Origin: Halalkalibacter nanhaiisediminis | GTDB lineage: Bacteria > Bacillota > Bacilli > Bacillales > Bacillaceae_D | Direction of reading: 5' to 3' | Assembly: GCF_007830185.1 (NCBI RefSeq) | Contig: NZ_VLKZ01000004.1 | Coordinates: 344,383-408,382, forward strand | Length of the DNA: 64,000 nt | Position numbers and translations under genes: made by a program | The notes under the pieces: generated by a model | The model's database searches: none | What the model was told of the DNA's origin: nothing | Seen by the model: only the letters and a program-made list of their open reading frames with translations | Shown: positions 18,951 to 25,559 of the stretch, in pieces | Numbering within the stretch: position 1 is the stretch's first letter | How the letters are laid out: every line of letters begins with the position of its first letter

Positions 18951-19240
18951 ATTATTTCCTCCTTATGTAGTTATGTGTGATCACCATTTGCTCTCACAGA
19001 GGATAGGTTTTTTTAGATTGCTGCTTCCTAAAATTAGGACAGCCCTATCCATTAAAGTGTACAACATTCATGTCGAATTTCAATCGTGAATTTAGACTCA
19101 ATCTTTTGACCTAGTTAAGTGTTAACCTTAATGAGGAAGAAATGAATAAGAGGATACCTTCAAAGATCTTTATTTGACCTTTGAAAGTACCCTCGAAGTT
19201 CTATCCGATTAAGGAAACTCTAAATAAACGTCTTGCTTGA
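18951..19240. other. Intergenic stretch with two inverted repeats
   Basis: I see no gene here. GGATAGG (19001-19007) can pair with CCTATCC (19044-19050), enclosing the palindrome CCTAAAATTAGG (19027-19038), in the leader region of the GerMN gene. A second hairpin, GAGG...TTCAAAG with CTTTGAA...CCTC (19150-19194), lies after the small minus-strand gene and may terminate it, though it has no strong T run. Confidence 0.45.
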
Positions 19241-19399
19241 TTAAAACATTGGAAATACATATTCAATTAAAAACCATAAGATTCCAAAGAAAATAATTAA
19301 ATAAGCTGCATATTTAATGAAAGTAGCCATGACCATACTACCGTTTTCTTTTTTCTCAACATGGCGCTCTTCTACCTCAACATTACGGCGTTCACTCAT
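19241..19399 (-). CDS. Small single-pass membrane protein (52 aa)
   Basis: This open frame encodes MSERRNVEVEERHVEKKENG, then a hydrophobic segment (about residues 24-48, ATFIKYAAYLIIFFGILWFL) and a short tail. GGAGGGATTAAC precedes the ATG at normal distance, and the charged N-terminus followed by one membrane helix argues that it is real. No family or function is recognised. A hairpin lies downstream at 19150-19194. The region 19400-19697 upstream contains no other gene that I can support. Confidence 0.72.
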   Translation of the reverse strand: MSERRNVEVEERHVEKKENGSMVMATFIKYAAYLIIFFGILWFLIEYVFPMF

Positions 19400-19697
19400 G
19401 TTAATCCCTCCATTTATTTTATAAGTTGTTAGTATTGAGATACCCTTCTATTATTTCTTCTAAACATAATCAGGATGAATAAGAATTAAGAGAACATTGA
19501 ATAAATCAAGTAGCAGGAAGTGTCGATAAGGTTTAAAATGGTCATATTGAGGGGAACAGAGGTATAAAGAGAGAGTTGCAGCTAGCTAAAAGTCTTTAGA
19601 CAATTATAAATCTTTTATGCCTTTCTTTTTTTATGAGTTGTGTTGCTATGAGGATGGTATAATGAAGAAACGATAACGTGTAGGAAGGATTTTGTCG

Positions 19698-20783
19698 ATG
19701 TTTGAAAATAAAGCATTCCGTATTGGCTACGGCATTATGCTCATCTTTATCATTATTTATTTAGGGTCGCTCATTGATTGGGTTTTCAAGCCTATTGCTA
19801 TTCTTGTTCAAACATTATTCGCTCCAATTGTTTTAGCAGGTGTTTTATTTTATTTACTTCGTCCTCTTGTCAACTTATTATCAAAATGGATCCCTCGAGG
19901 ATTCTCGATACTGCTCTTATATTTGTCGGGAATTGCTTTGATTACTGCTCTTGTATTCCTCATTGGTCCAGAATTGCAAAAGCAGTTTAACAGCCTTGCT
20001 CGTAATATGCCATCTTTTATCAATGAGATTCGCGAAATGTTTATCAACCTACAACAAAATGAATATATTTCACGTTTCCAGCAAGGAGATAACTTTTCAT
20101 TTGATGAAATCACCTCAAGGTTTACTGACTATTTAAATGAAATCGTTTCAGCGATTGGTTCAAATATTGCTAGCTTTATTGGTTTTATTGCGAATGTGTT
20201 GATTATTCTCGTTATTATTCCATTTGTTCTATTTTATATGTTAAAAGAAGGTGAAAAGGCCCCGAGGCAAGTCCTTAAATACCTTCCTAAAAAACAACAG
20301 TATGAGGGGCAACGTATCTTATCTGACATGGACGTAGCACTAAGTTCCTATATCCAGGGACAAATTATTGTTAGCTTTTGTGTAGGGGTTCTTGTCTATA
20401 TTGGGTACCTTATTATTGGAATCGATTATCCGCTCGTTCTTGCTTTGATTGCGATGTTTACAAATGTCATTCCGTTTATCGGTCCTTGGATTGGAACATT
20501 CCCTGGAGTGATTGTGGGATTTCTTGATTCCCCGTTAATGGCATTATGGGTGATTATTGTGGTCGTTGTTGTTCAACAAATCGAAAGTAATCTTATTTCT
20601 CCACAAATAATGGGGAGAAAATTAGATATACACCCATTAACGATTATTCTCTTGTTACTTGTTGCTAGTCGCTTTGCGGGTTTACTTGGTCTATTACTTG
20701 CTGTTCCAACATATGCTGTTGGCAAAGTAATCGTTTCCCATTCGTATCGTCTGTGGAGGTTAAGAAGCAGAACAACAGATTGA
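19698..20783 (+). CDS. AI-2E family transporter-like membrane protein
   Basis: About 361 residues with seven or so membrane segments, in two N-terminal pairs and a C-terminal cluster, matching the AI-2E/YdbI/TqsA family (PF01594). Family features are the LLYLSGIALITALVFLIGP region, FVLFYMLKEGEKAPRQVL and the C-terminal NVIPFIGPWIGTFPGVIVG and LISPQIMGRKLDIHPL. Members have been linked to autoinducer-2 export or sodium/proton antiport, and the substrate is not predictable here. ATG 19698 is preferred to TTG 19692 because AGGAAGGA is 8 bp upstream. A rhodanese gene follows after 85 bp. Confidence 0.9.
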   Translation: MFENKAFRIGYGIMLIFIIIYLGSLIDWVFKPIAILVQTLFAPIVLAGVLFYLLRPLVNLLSKWIPRGFSILLLYLSGIALITALVFLIGPELQKQFNSLARNMPSFINEIREMFINLQQNEYISRFQQGDNFSFDEITSRFTDYLNEIVSAIGSNIASFIGFIANVLIILVIIPFVLFYMLKEGEKAPRQVLKYLPKKQQYEGQRILSDMDVALSSYIQGQIIVSFCVGVLVYIGYLIIGIDYPLVLALIAMFTNVIPFIGPWIGTFPGVIVGFLDSPLMALWVIIVVVVVQQIESNLISPQIMGRKLDIHPLTIILLLLVASRFAGLLGLLLAVPTYAVGKVIVSHSYRLWRLRSRTTD

Positions 20784-20868
20784 CTTTTGGGAAATCACTT
20801 TGTATGGTTGAAGAATGATATAATTCATAATCCTGCATCTATAGGGTAAATAGCTAGGAGTGAAGATG

Positions 20869-21246
20869 ATGGCTTTTGAACAAGATGGTATTATTCAAGT
20901 AGAGGAAGACGAATTAAAAGAATTATTAAAAAGTAAAAACAGCGATCCAATAATTATTGATGTTCGCGAACCTTTTGAATATGAAGAAGCGCATATTCCT
21001 GGGTTACCACTTATTCCAATGCAAACCATTCCGAATATGATTGATCAACTTGACAAGGATGCTTCTTATCTTTTTGTGTGTAGAAGCGGGAGTCGTAGTC
21101 AAAATGTAGCTATGTATATGCAACATCAAGGGTTTAAAAACGTACGTAACTATGCTGGTGGAATGCTCGGTTGGTCAGGTGAAACAACGACAGGTCTTGA
21201 ATGGGTTGTAAGAGATGGTAAAGAACTTACGAAGTTTCTGAAATAA
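20869..21246 (+). CDS. Rhodanese-domain sulfurtransferase
   Basis: Single-domain rhodanese of about 125 residues. It has IIIDVREPFEYEEAHIPG near residue 30, the active-site loop CRSGSRS (Cys about residue 74) and YAGGMLGWSG close to the C-terminus. Such proteins carry persulfide sulfur on the active-site cysteine. The long loop after the HIPG motif (LPLIPMQTIP) is usual for Bacillus forms. ATG 20869 or 20866 follows AGGAG; the GTG at 20860 overlaps the ribosome site. A terminator closes the gene. Confidence 0.92.
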   Translation: MAFEQDGIIQVEEDELKELLKSKNSDPIIIDVREPFEYEEAHIPGLPLIPMQTIPNMIDQLDKDASYLFVCRSGSRSQNVAMYMQHQGFKNVRNYAGGMLGWSGETTTGLEWVVRDGKELTKFLK

Positions 21247-21253
21247 GAAAGCA

Positions 21254-21297
21254 TGAGGCTACTCTCAACTGTGATGGTGAGATAGTCTCATTTTTTT
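21254..21297 (+). terminator. Terminator after rhodanese gene
   Basis: An imperfect stem (TGAG...CTCTCA with TGAGA...CTCA) is followed by TTTTTTT. Confidence 0.75.
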
Positions 21298-21432
21298 ATA
21301 AACAAAAGGAGAACTCCAAAACGTTTGAAATAATTGGAGAAAAACAAGATGTGATGATGACGGTTTTCTAGTAAACTAGTAATATAGCTATAAATTACTC
21401 ACTAACGTATGAACAGGAGGCATTTTTTGATC

Positions 21433-22356
21433 ATGAAAAAAAGATATGGATTTTCTTTTTTTGTTATAGTAGCAATACTATTGTTCACGTCATGGCATTC
21501 TGTGGAAGCAAACAATCATGTTTATTTTTATATTGATGGACAAGAACAGCGTTATCAGGGCGATATTGTAATAAATCAGGATGGTATGTGGGTGCCGCTT
21601 CGCCCAGTATTTGAGAATTTGTCTTACATTCATAATGATTGGGGATTAGATTCCAGAACGATTAATCAGTTCATACGAGCTCAGCGCAATGAGCATAACA
21701 AAGAAGAACTACATGAAATAGTTACCGATTATCCTTTTTTAATGGATATTAAAGTGAAGCAGATTAATAACCGAGCCATGATTCATTTAGACAATGTATA
21801 TCAACTAGGATTTGATGCTTTTTATTTTGAATCAGAGCAAATTTTACATATTAATACTCCAGCGCTTATGGAGATAGCAGGATTGAGGATTGGAGATAAC
21901 ATAAGTGGTGTGAATCGTCTCTTCCCTGATGTTCATTGGAATACAGCTTTTGGGCAAGAAGCAGATTTTATTGGATTCATTGGCGATATGGAGGAGTATT
22001 CATTCATAGATCGTTACGGCTACGAAAGAGTCGAGGAAGTGCCTGAGCTGCAAGTTGAAATCAAAAATAATCAAGTTACATATTTAATAGCATCATCAGA
22101 ACGTTTTCCAACATCGAAAGGAATAAAAGTTGGAGATCGATTAAATGATGTATATCGTGCTTATGGTAATCAATATGTAAGAGAACGCTTAGATGATAAG
22201 CAAATTGTCGTTTATGATGTTGAATTGGGTTCAATCTGGTTCATAGCTAATCGTGATCAGGAGATTGAGAGAATAGCTTATTGGGATCATCAATTACGAG
22301 GATTTGGAGAGAATCAAGTTGAAGAATTAGAAGAGACTGACCTAGAAGTAAGGTAA
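21433..22356 (+). CDS. Secreted protein with copper-amine-oxidase-like stalk domain
   Basis: A signal peptide (KKRYGF plus a hydrophobic stretch ending near HSVEAN) precedes a domain resembling the stalk/copper amine oxidase N-terminal domain: FYIDGQEQRYQGDIVINQDG followed by WVPLRPVFENLSY. The C-terminal half contains two related segments, IGDNISGVNRLFPD and VGDRLNDVYRAYG, suggesting a duplicated small domain. No catalytic motif is visible and no transmembrane anchor follows, so it is probably exported or loosely wall-associated. AGGAGG at 21415 is 12 bp before ATG 21433 and 6 bp before TTG 21427, so TTG 21427 is an alternative start. Confidence 0.75.
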   Translation: MKKRYGFSFFVIVAILLFTSWHSVEANNHVYFYIDGQEQRYQGDIVINQDGMWVPLRPVFENLSYIHNDWGLDSRTINQFIRAQRNEHNKEELHEIVTDYPFLMDIKVKQINNRAMIHLDNVYQLGFDAFYFESEQILHINTPALMEIAGLRIGDNISGVNRLFPDVHWNTAFGQEADFIGFIGDMEEYSFIDRYGYERVEEVPELQVEIKNNQVTYLIASSERFPTSKGIKVGDRLNDVYRAYGNQYVRERLDDKQIVVYDVELGSIWFIANRDQEIERIAYWDHQLRGFGENQVEELEETDLEVR

Positions 22357-22410
22357 ATATTCTTAAGTCAGTCATGATTAGGCGAAATGTGTTTTTTTAA
22401 AAAGGTAGGA

Positions 22411-22533
22411 GAATTCAATGATGTCTAGCTCGAGTGCCTAGCCGCTCGAGGTCATTTCAGACTGCGATTAGGGACAACACAATCGCAGTTTTCTAATGCT
22501 TGTCACGGCTGTTCAAGGCGCTTTCGCTTTTTT
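22411..22533 (+). repeat. Intergenic repeat, copy B
   Basis: The 5' block AATTCAATGATGTCTAGCTC and 3' block CAAGGCGCTTTCGCTTTTTT match copies A (14781) and C (59313). The centre has its own 9-bp hairpin, ACTGCGATT (22461-22469) with AATCGCAGT (22481-22489). The right end touches the stop codon of the small convergent gene at 22533. Confidence 0.75.
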
Positions 22534-22664
22534 TATAAATGGTCAGGTTCTTTTGAATAAGTATGCTTTCCATGTTGTGCATTCTCTCGTTCTTGTTGGT
22601 TTTTTTGCTGATTGATCGCATTTGTATCTTTTTTCTTTTTGTTATCATCACCTGTTTGAGCCAT
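22533..22664 (-). CDS. Small hydrophilic protein (43 aa)
   Basis: The frame encodes MAQTGDDNKKKKDTNAINQQ and continues as a Gln/Asn/Lys-rich hydrophilic peptide ending KEPDHL. AGGTGAC precedes the ATG. Composition and length resemble small spore or stress-induced proteins of Bacilli, but I do not recognise the family. The stop is adjacent to repeat copy B. Confidence 0.6.
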   Translation of the reverse strand: MAQTGDDNKKKKDTNAINQQKNQQERENAQHGKHTYSKEPDHL

Positions 22665-22793
22665 TCTGTCACCTACTTTCTTTCATTTAGTTCTTAGCAT
22701 GTACGAATCACCTTTACACTATGAAAGAAATGTTTAACAAAAACGCTAAGTGGGAACGTATATTGTAAATACGATCGAAAGGTGGAGATGATA

Positions 22794-23066
22794 ATGGCGG
22801 TTAAGAAAACAATACTTGCAACAGTGGTGGCAAGTGCAGCTGGAGCAGCGACAGTTCTTTTAAGAAATGGTGAATCGAGGGAGAGAGCTTGCAAAGCAGT
22901 TCGTGAAACCTATGCGAAAATGAAAGGAGGAACAGCTGACAATCATAAAAAAGATAATCAAACGAAAGTTGGGCATTCTCATCCTCATGATTATGAAGAT
23001 AACAAAATGGTGAATGAAGGTGCACTAACAAGTGTTAAGTATTATAATGAAAAGCAGCAGCAATAA
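22794..23066 (+). CDS. Small YtxH-like protein with N-terminal hydrophobic segment
   Basis: About 90 residues. MAVKKTILATVVASAAGAATVLL forms a short hydrophobic, alanine-rich segment followed by a charged tail containing His-Pro-His and many Lys/Asp/Asn residues. This layout resembles YtxH-like or small envelope proteins, though no defining motif is seen. AAAGGTGGA lies 7 bp before ATG 22794, preferred over GTG 22782. A strong terminator follows directly. Confidence 0.65.
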   Translation: MAVKKTILATVVASAAGAATVLLRNGESRERACKAVRETYAKMKGGTADNHKKDNQTKVGHSHPHDYEDNKMVNEGALTSVKYYNEKQQQ

Positions 23067-23067
23067 C

Positions 23068-23096
23068 AAAAAGTCGCCATTTATGGTGACTTTTTT
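23068..23096 (+). terminator. Terminator
   Basis: AAAAAGTCGCCAT pairs with ATGGTGACTTTTTT with one G-T mismatch in the stem and ends in a T run. Confidence 0.85.
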
Positions 23097-23187
23097 CATT
23101 GCAAACGAATCCAAAAATCGTCTCAAGATGAATTCCATAAATAGGAATGCTATAATTAGGAAAATAATGATCAATGAGGTGACAGCA

Positions 23188-23970
23188 ATGATTACAATAA
23201 ATAATGAAACAATTGCAACGATCCCTACGTTACATGTAGTGAAAGTTGATTTACAAGATAATAAAATACCTACTATTTTCTTTTTACATGGTTATACGAG
23301 TGCAAAAGAGCATAATCTTCATGTTGCCTATTTACTTGCAGAGAAAGGATTTCGCGTTTTCCTGCCTGATGCTCTTCATCACGGAGAGCGTGAAACAACA
23401 TTAAAAGGAAATAAGCGTGATTTTTCATTTTGGGAAATCGTCTTAACATCTATTAAAGAATTAGATGAGATGAAGACAATACTCACGCAACGAGAGATCG
23501 TTGACGAAAATCGAATTGGGGTCATTGGGACATCAATGGGAGCCATTACAATGTACGGGGCTTTAACTGCTTATGATTGGATTAAGACAGCTGTTTCGTT
23601 TATGGGAACAGCTTATTATGAGACGTTTGCAAAGGCACAGCTCTTGATGATTGAAGAAAAGGGGATTCAGCTCGAACCAAACGCAAAGGAAAAAGTTCTT
23701 AATCAAATCAGACCATATGACTTGTCTGCACAGTTAGACAAGCTTGCTGGTCGTCCGCTTTTAATCTGGCATGGGAAAGAAGATCAGGTCGTACCGTATC
23801 CATTTTCAGAAAAGCTTTATCATGAATTAGTAGCGAGCTATGAACATGAGCCTGAACATTTGCAGTTTTTGGCAGAAGATAAAACAGCTCATAAAGTGAC
23901 ACGCCAAGCTGTTCTTCGTTCGGTTGAATGGTTTGAAGGTCACCTTCTTACAAGTAAGGTCTCTTCCTAA
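23188..23970 (+). CDS. yitV: Alpha/beta hydrolase, YitV-like esterase
   Basis: About 260 residues with an alpha/beta-hydrolase fold: the oxyanion segment FFLHGYTSAKEHN, the nucleophile elbow GTSMGAIT (Ser about residue 120), an Asp in LIWHGKEDQVVPY and a His in AEDKTAHKVT. It matches the Bacillus YitV group of putative esterases/prolyl-oligopeptidase-like hydrolases. The neighbours yitT and a BsuPI-domain gene reproduce part of the B. subtilis yit region. Start ATG 23188 follows GAGGTGAC; the longer frame back to 23032 has no ribosome site and runs through a terminator. It overlaps yitT by one base. Confidence 0.85.
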   Translation: MITINNETIATIPTLHVVKVDLQDNKIPTIFFLHGYTSAKEHNLHVAYLLAEKGFRVFLPDALHHGERETTLKGNKRDFSFWEIVLTSIKELDEMKTILTQREIVDENRIGVIGTSMGAITMYGALTAYDWIKTAVSFMGTAYYETFAKAQLLMIEEKGIQLEPNAKEKVLNQIRPYDLSAQLDKLAGRPLLIWHGKEDQVVPYPFSEKLYHELVASYEHEPEHLQFLAEDKTAHKVTRQAVLRSVEWFEGHLLTSKVSS

Positions 23971-24824
23971 TGAATGGAGATGGGAAAAAGGCAACTATTA
24001 AATTTTTGAAAGAAATGCAAAAGGTCGTTGTTATTACGATTGGGGCACTGTTTTTAGCGGCTTCTTTAAACTTCTTTTTGATTCCAGCAAATGTATTTGC
24101 AAGTGGTTTTACGGGGATAGCTCAGATTCTTGCGACTGTCCTTCCTCTATCAACTGGGGTTTTGCTATTTCTATTAAATATACCAGTGGCGATTTTAGGG
24201 TGGATGAAAATTGGAAAAAGCTTTACGTTGTATAGCTTTATGAGTGTGGCACTTACGACTTTTTTTCTAGAACTGCTTCCGATTAAACAGTTCTCTCCAG
24301 ACATTTTACTAAATGCTGTATTTGGGGGAGTCATAGCGGCAATTGGTGCTGGTCTTACATTAAAGTGGGGGGCATCCTCTGGTGGAGTCGATATTATTGC
24401 CCTTGTATTATCGAGAGTCAGTGATCGACCAGTCGGTATTTACTTTTTTATGTTGAATAGTTTGATTGTGATTACGTCTGGTCTTTTATTTGATCCCGAA
24501 AAAGCCCTGTATACGCTTGTCGCGTTATATGCTACTTCTCGTGTGATTGACGCCATTCATACTCGTCATGTGAAATTGACAGCTATGGTTGTCACAAAAC
24601 GAGCTGAAGACCTTAGAAAAGCCATTCACGAGCGAGTAACGAGAGGGATCACAAGAATACCTGCTAAAGGTGGGTATACGGCTGACGATAAAGAAGTATT
24701 AATGATCGTTCTGACAAGGTATGAATTGTATGATCTTAAAGAAGTGATTCAAGAGGTCGACCCTCAAGCCTTTACAAATATAGTGGAGACAGCAGGGATT
24801 TTTGGTTTATTTCGAAAAGAATAA
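23970..24824 (+). CDS. yitT: YitT-family membrane protein (DUF161 plus DUF2179)
   Basis: About 284 residues with a membrane domain of five or six segments (from residue 20, VVITIGALFLAASLNFFLIP) and a cytosolic DUF2179 domain near the C-terminus (RGITRIPAKGGYTADDKEVL, followed by LKEVIQEVDPQAF). Glycine-rich GGVIAAIGAGLTLKWGASSG matches the YitT family, whose function is unknown. Translation probably couples to yitV, since its ATG shares a base with the yitV stop (TAATG). The B. subtilis yitT neighbourhood supports the symbol, but several paralogues exist in Bacilli. Confidence 0.85.
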   Translation: MNGDGKKATIKFLKEMQKVVVITIGALFLAASLNFFLIPANVFASGFTGIAQILATVLPLSTGVLLFLLNIPVAILGWMKIGKSFTLYSFMSVALTTFFLELLPIKQFSPDILLNAVFGGVIAAIGAGLTLKWGASSGGVDIIALVLSRVSDRPVGIYFFMLNSLIVITSGLLFDPEKALYTLVALYATSRVIDAIHTRHVKLTAMVVTKRAEDLRKAIHERVTRGITRIPAKGGYTADDKEVLMIVLTRYELYDLKEVIQEVDPQAFTNIVETAGIFGLFRKE

Positions 24825-24838
24825 AGGGGGAGCCACAC

Positions 24839-25324
24839 ATGAAGAAAATGGGATTATTTTTACTGACTTTATTTGTAGTATTCCTTTTTGCATGTGGTCA
24901 AGGGGGAGATTCACCAACGCAGGGAGAAGGGGGGAGTGATAGCGTGACTAATTCAGCTTGGTCGTTTGAGACAAAAACTACTCAAGATGAGAAAGAACTT
25001 TTGGTACAGATGACTGTTACGAATCAGCAAGAAAGTCAAAGTACCCTAGATTTTGCCTCGGGTCAATTGTATGAAATGGTCTTAACTGATCCAAATGGAG
25101 AAGAAGTATATCGCTTTTCTGAAGGTAGAATGTTTTCGATGGCGATCATGCAAGAAGCATTTGAAGCAGGAGAATCAAAGACGTTTGAAGAAGTGATTGC
25201 GCTAGATAAGTTAGATAAAGGGACGTATACATTAGATGTTCAACTAGTGGTGATGGCTGTAGATAATGAAGAATGGATGGATGAAGAGACGTTTCAAAAT
25301 CGTCTAGACATTATAATTGATTAA
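24839..25324 (+). CDS. BsuPI-domain lipoprotein (Ipi-like proteinase inhibitor)
   Basis: A lipoprotein signal with lipobox LFAC (about Cys19) is followed by a Gly/Ser linker and a BsuPI-type domain (PF12690): LLVQMTVTNQQESQSTLDFA, YEMVLTDPNGEEVYRFSEG, FEEVIALDKLDKGTYTLDVQ. In B. subtilis the domain occurs as the intracellular inhibitor Ipi next to yitT; here the same neighbourhood carries an exported, lipid-anchored version, which points to another target or role. Start ATG 24839 follows AAAGGGGGAG. A perfect terminator overlaps the stop codon. Confidence 0.85.
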   Translation: MKKMGLFLLTLFVVFLFACGQGGDSPTQGEGGSDSVTNSAWSFETKTTQDEKELLVQMTVTNQQESQSTLDFASGQLYEMVLTDPNGEEVYRFSEGRMFSMAIMQEAFEAGESKTFEEVIALDKLDKGTYTLDVQLVVMAVDNEEWMDEETFQNRLDIIID

Positions 25325-25363
25325 TAAAACAAGACTGACTCTAAAAGTCAGTCTTGTTTTATT
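25323..25363. terminator. Bidirectional terminator, 18-bp perfect stem
   Basis: Bases 25323-25340 pair perfectly with 25346-25363 around CTAAA, with T tracts on both strands. It serves the converging BsuPI gene and the small minus-strand gene, and overlaps both gene ends. Confidence 0.92.
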
Positions 25364-25545
25364 AAGGGCTTTTCGCTAGATGTCAGTGACCATCTATTTA
25401 AAGCTTCTTGTTGGATTGCTTTTTTCAAGGAAAGATAATGTTCGTCTGCATGAATTTCAGTTTCTGATTTATTATCTTTTTTCAAACTGAACTGTGACTT
25501 GCCATTCCAATAAGAAAAAAACGGTTCATCAAGCTGTTTCTTCAT
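25348..25545 (-). CDS. Small hydrophilic protein (65 aa) downstream of snf2-type gene
   Basis: MKKQLDEPFFSYWNGKSQFS begins a short, charged protein with predicted helix (EHYLSLKKAIQQEALNRW). AAAGGAG before the ATG overlaps the stop codon of the Snf2 gene, so it is likely translated from the same transcript. No family recognised. Confidence 0.65.
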   Translation of the reverse strand: MKKQLDEPFFSYWNGKSQFSLKKDNKSETEIHADEHYLSLKKAIQQEALNRWSLTSSEKPLIKQD

Positions 25546-25559
25546 GGGTAGTGACTCCT

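Noticed and set aside
20784-20850. Reading through the TGA of the AI-2E-type gene as a further selenocysteine site
   Set aside because: The 22-codon extension has no family similarity and the gene is already of normal length.
23032-23187. Longer N-terminus for the YitV-like hydrolase
   Set aside because: The extension runs through a terminator and overlaps the preceding gene; ATG 23188 with GAGGTGAC gives the normal family N-terminus.
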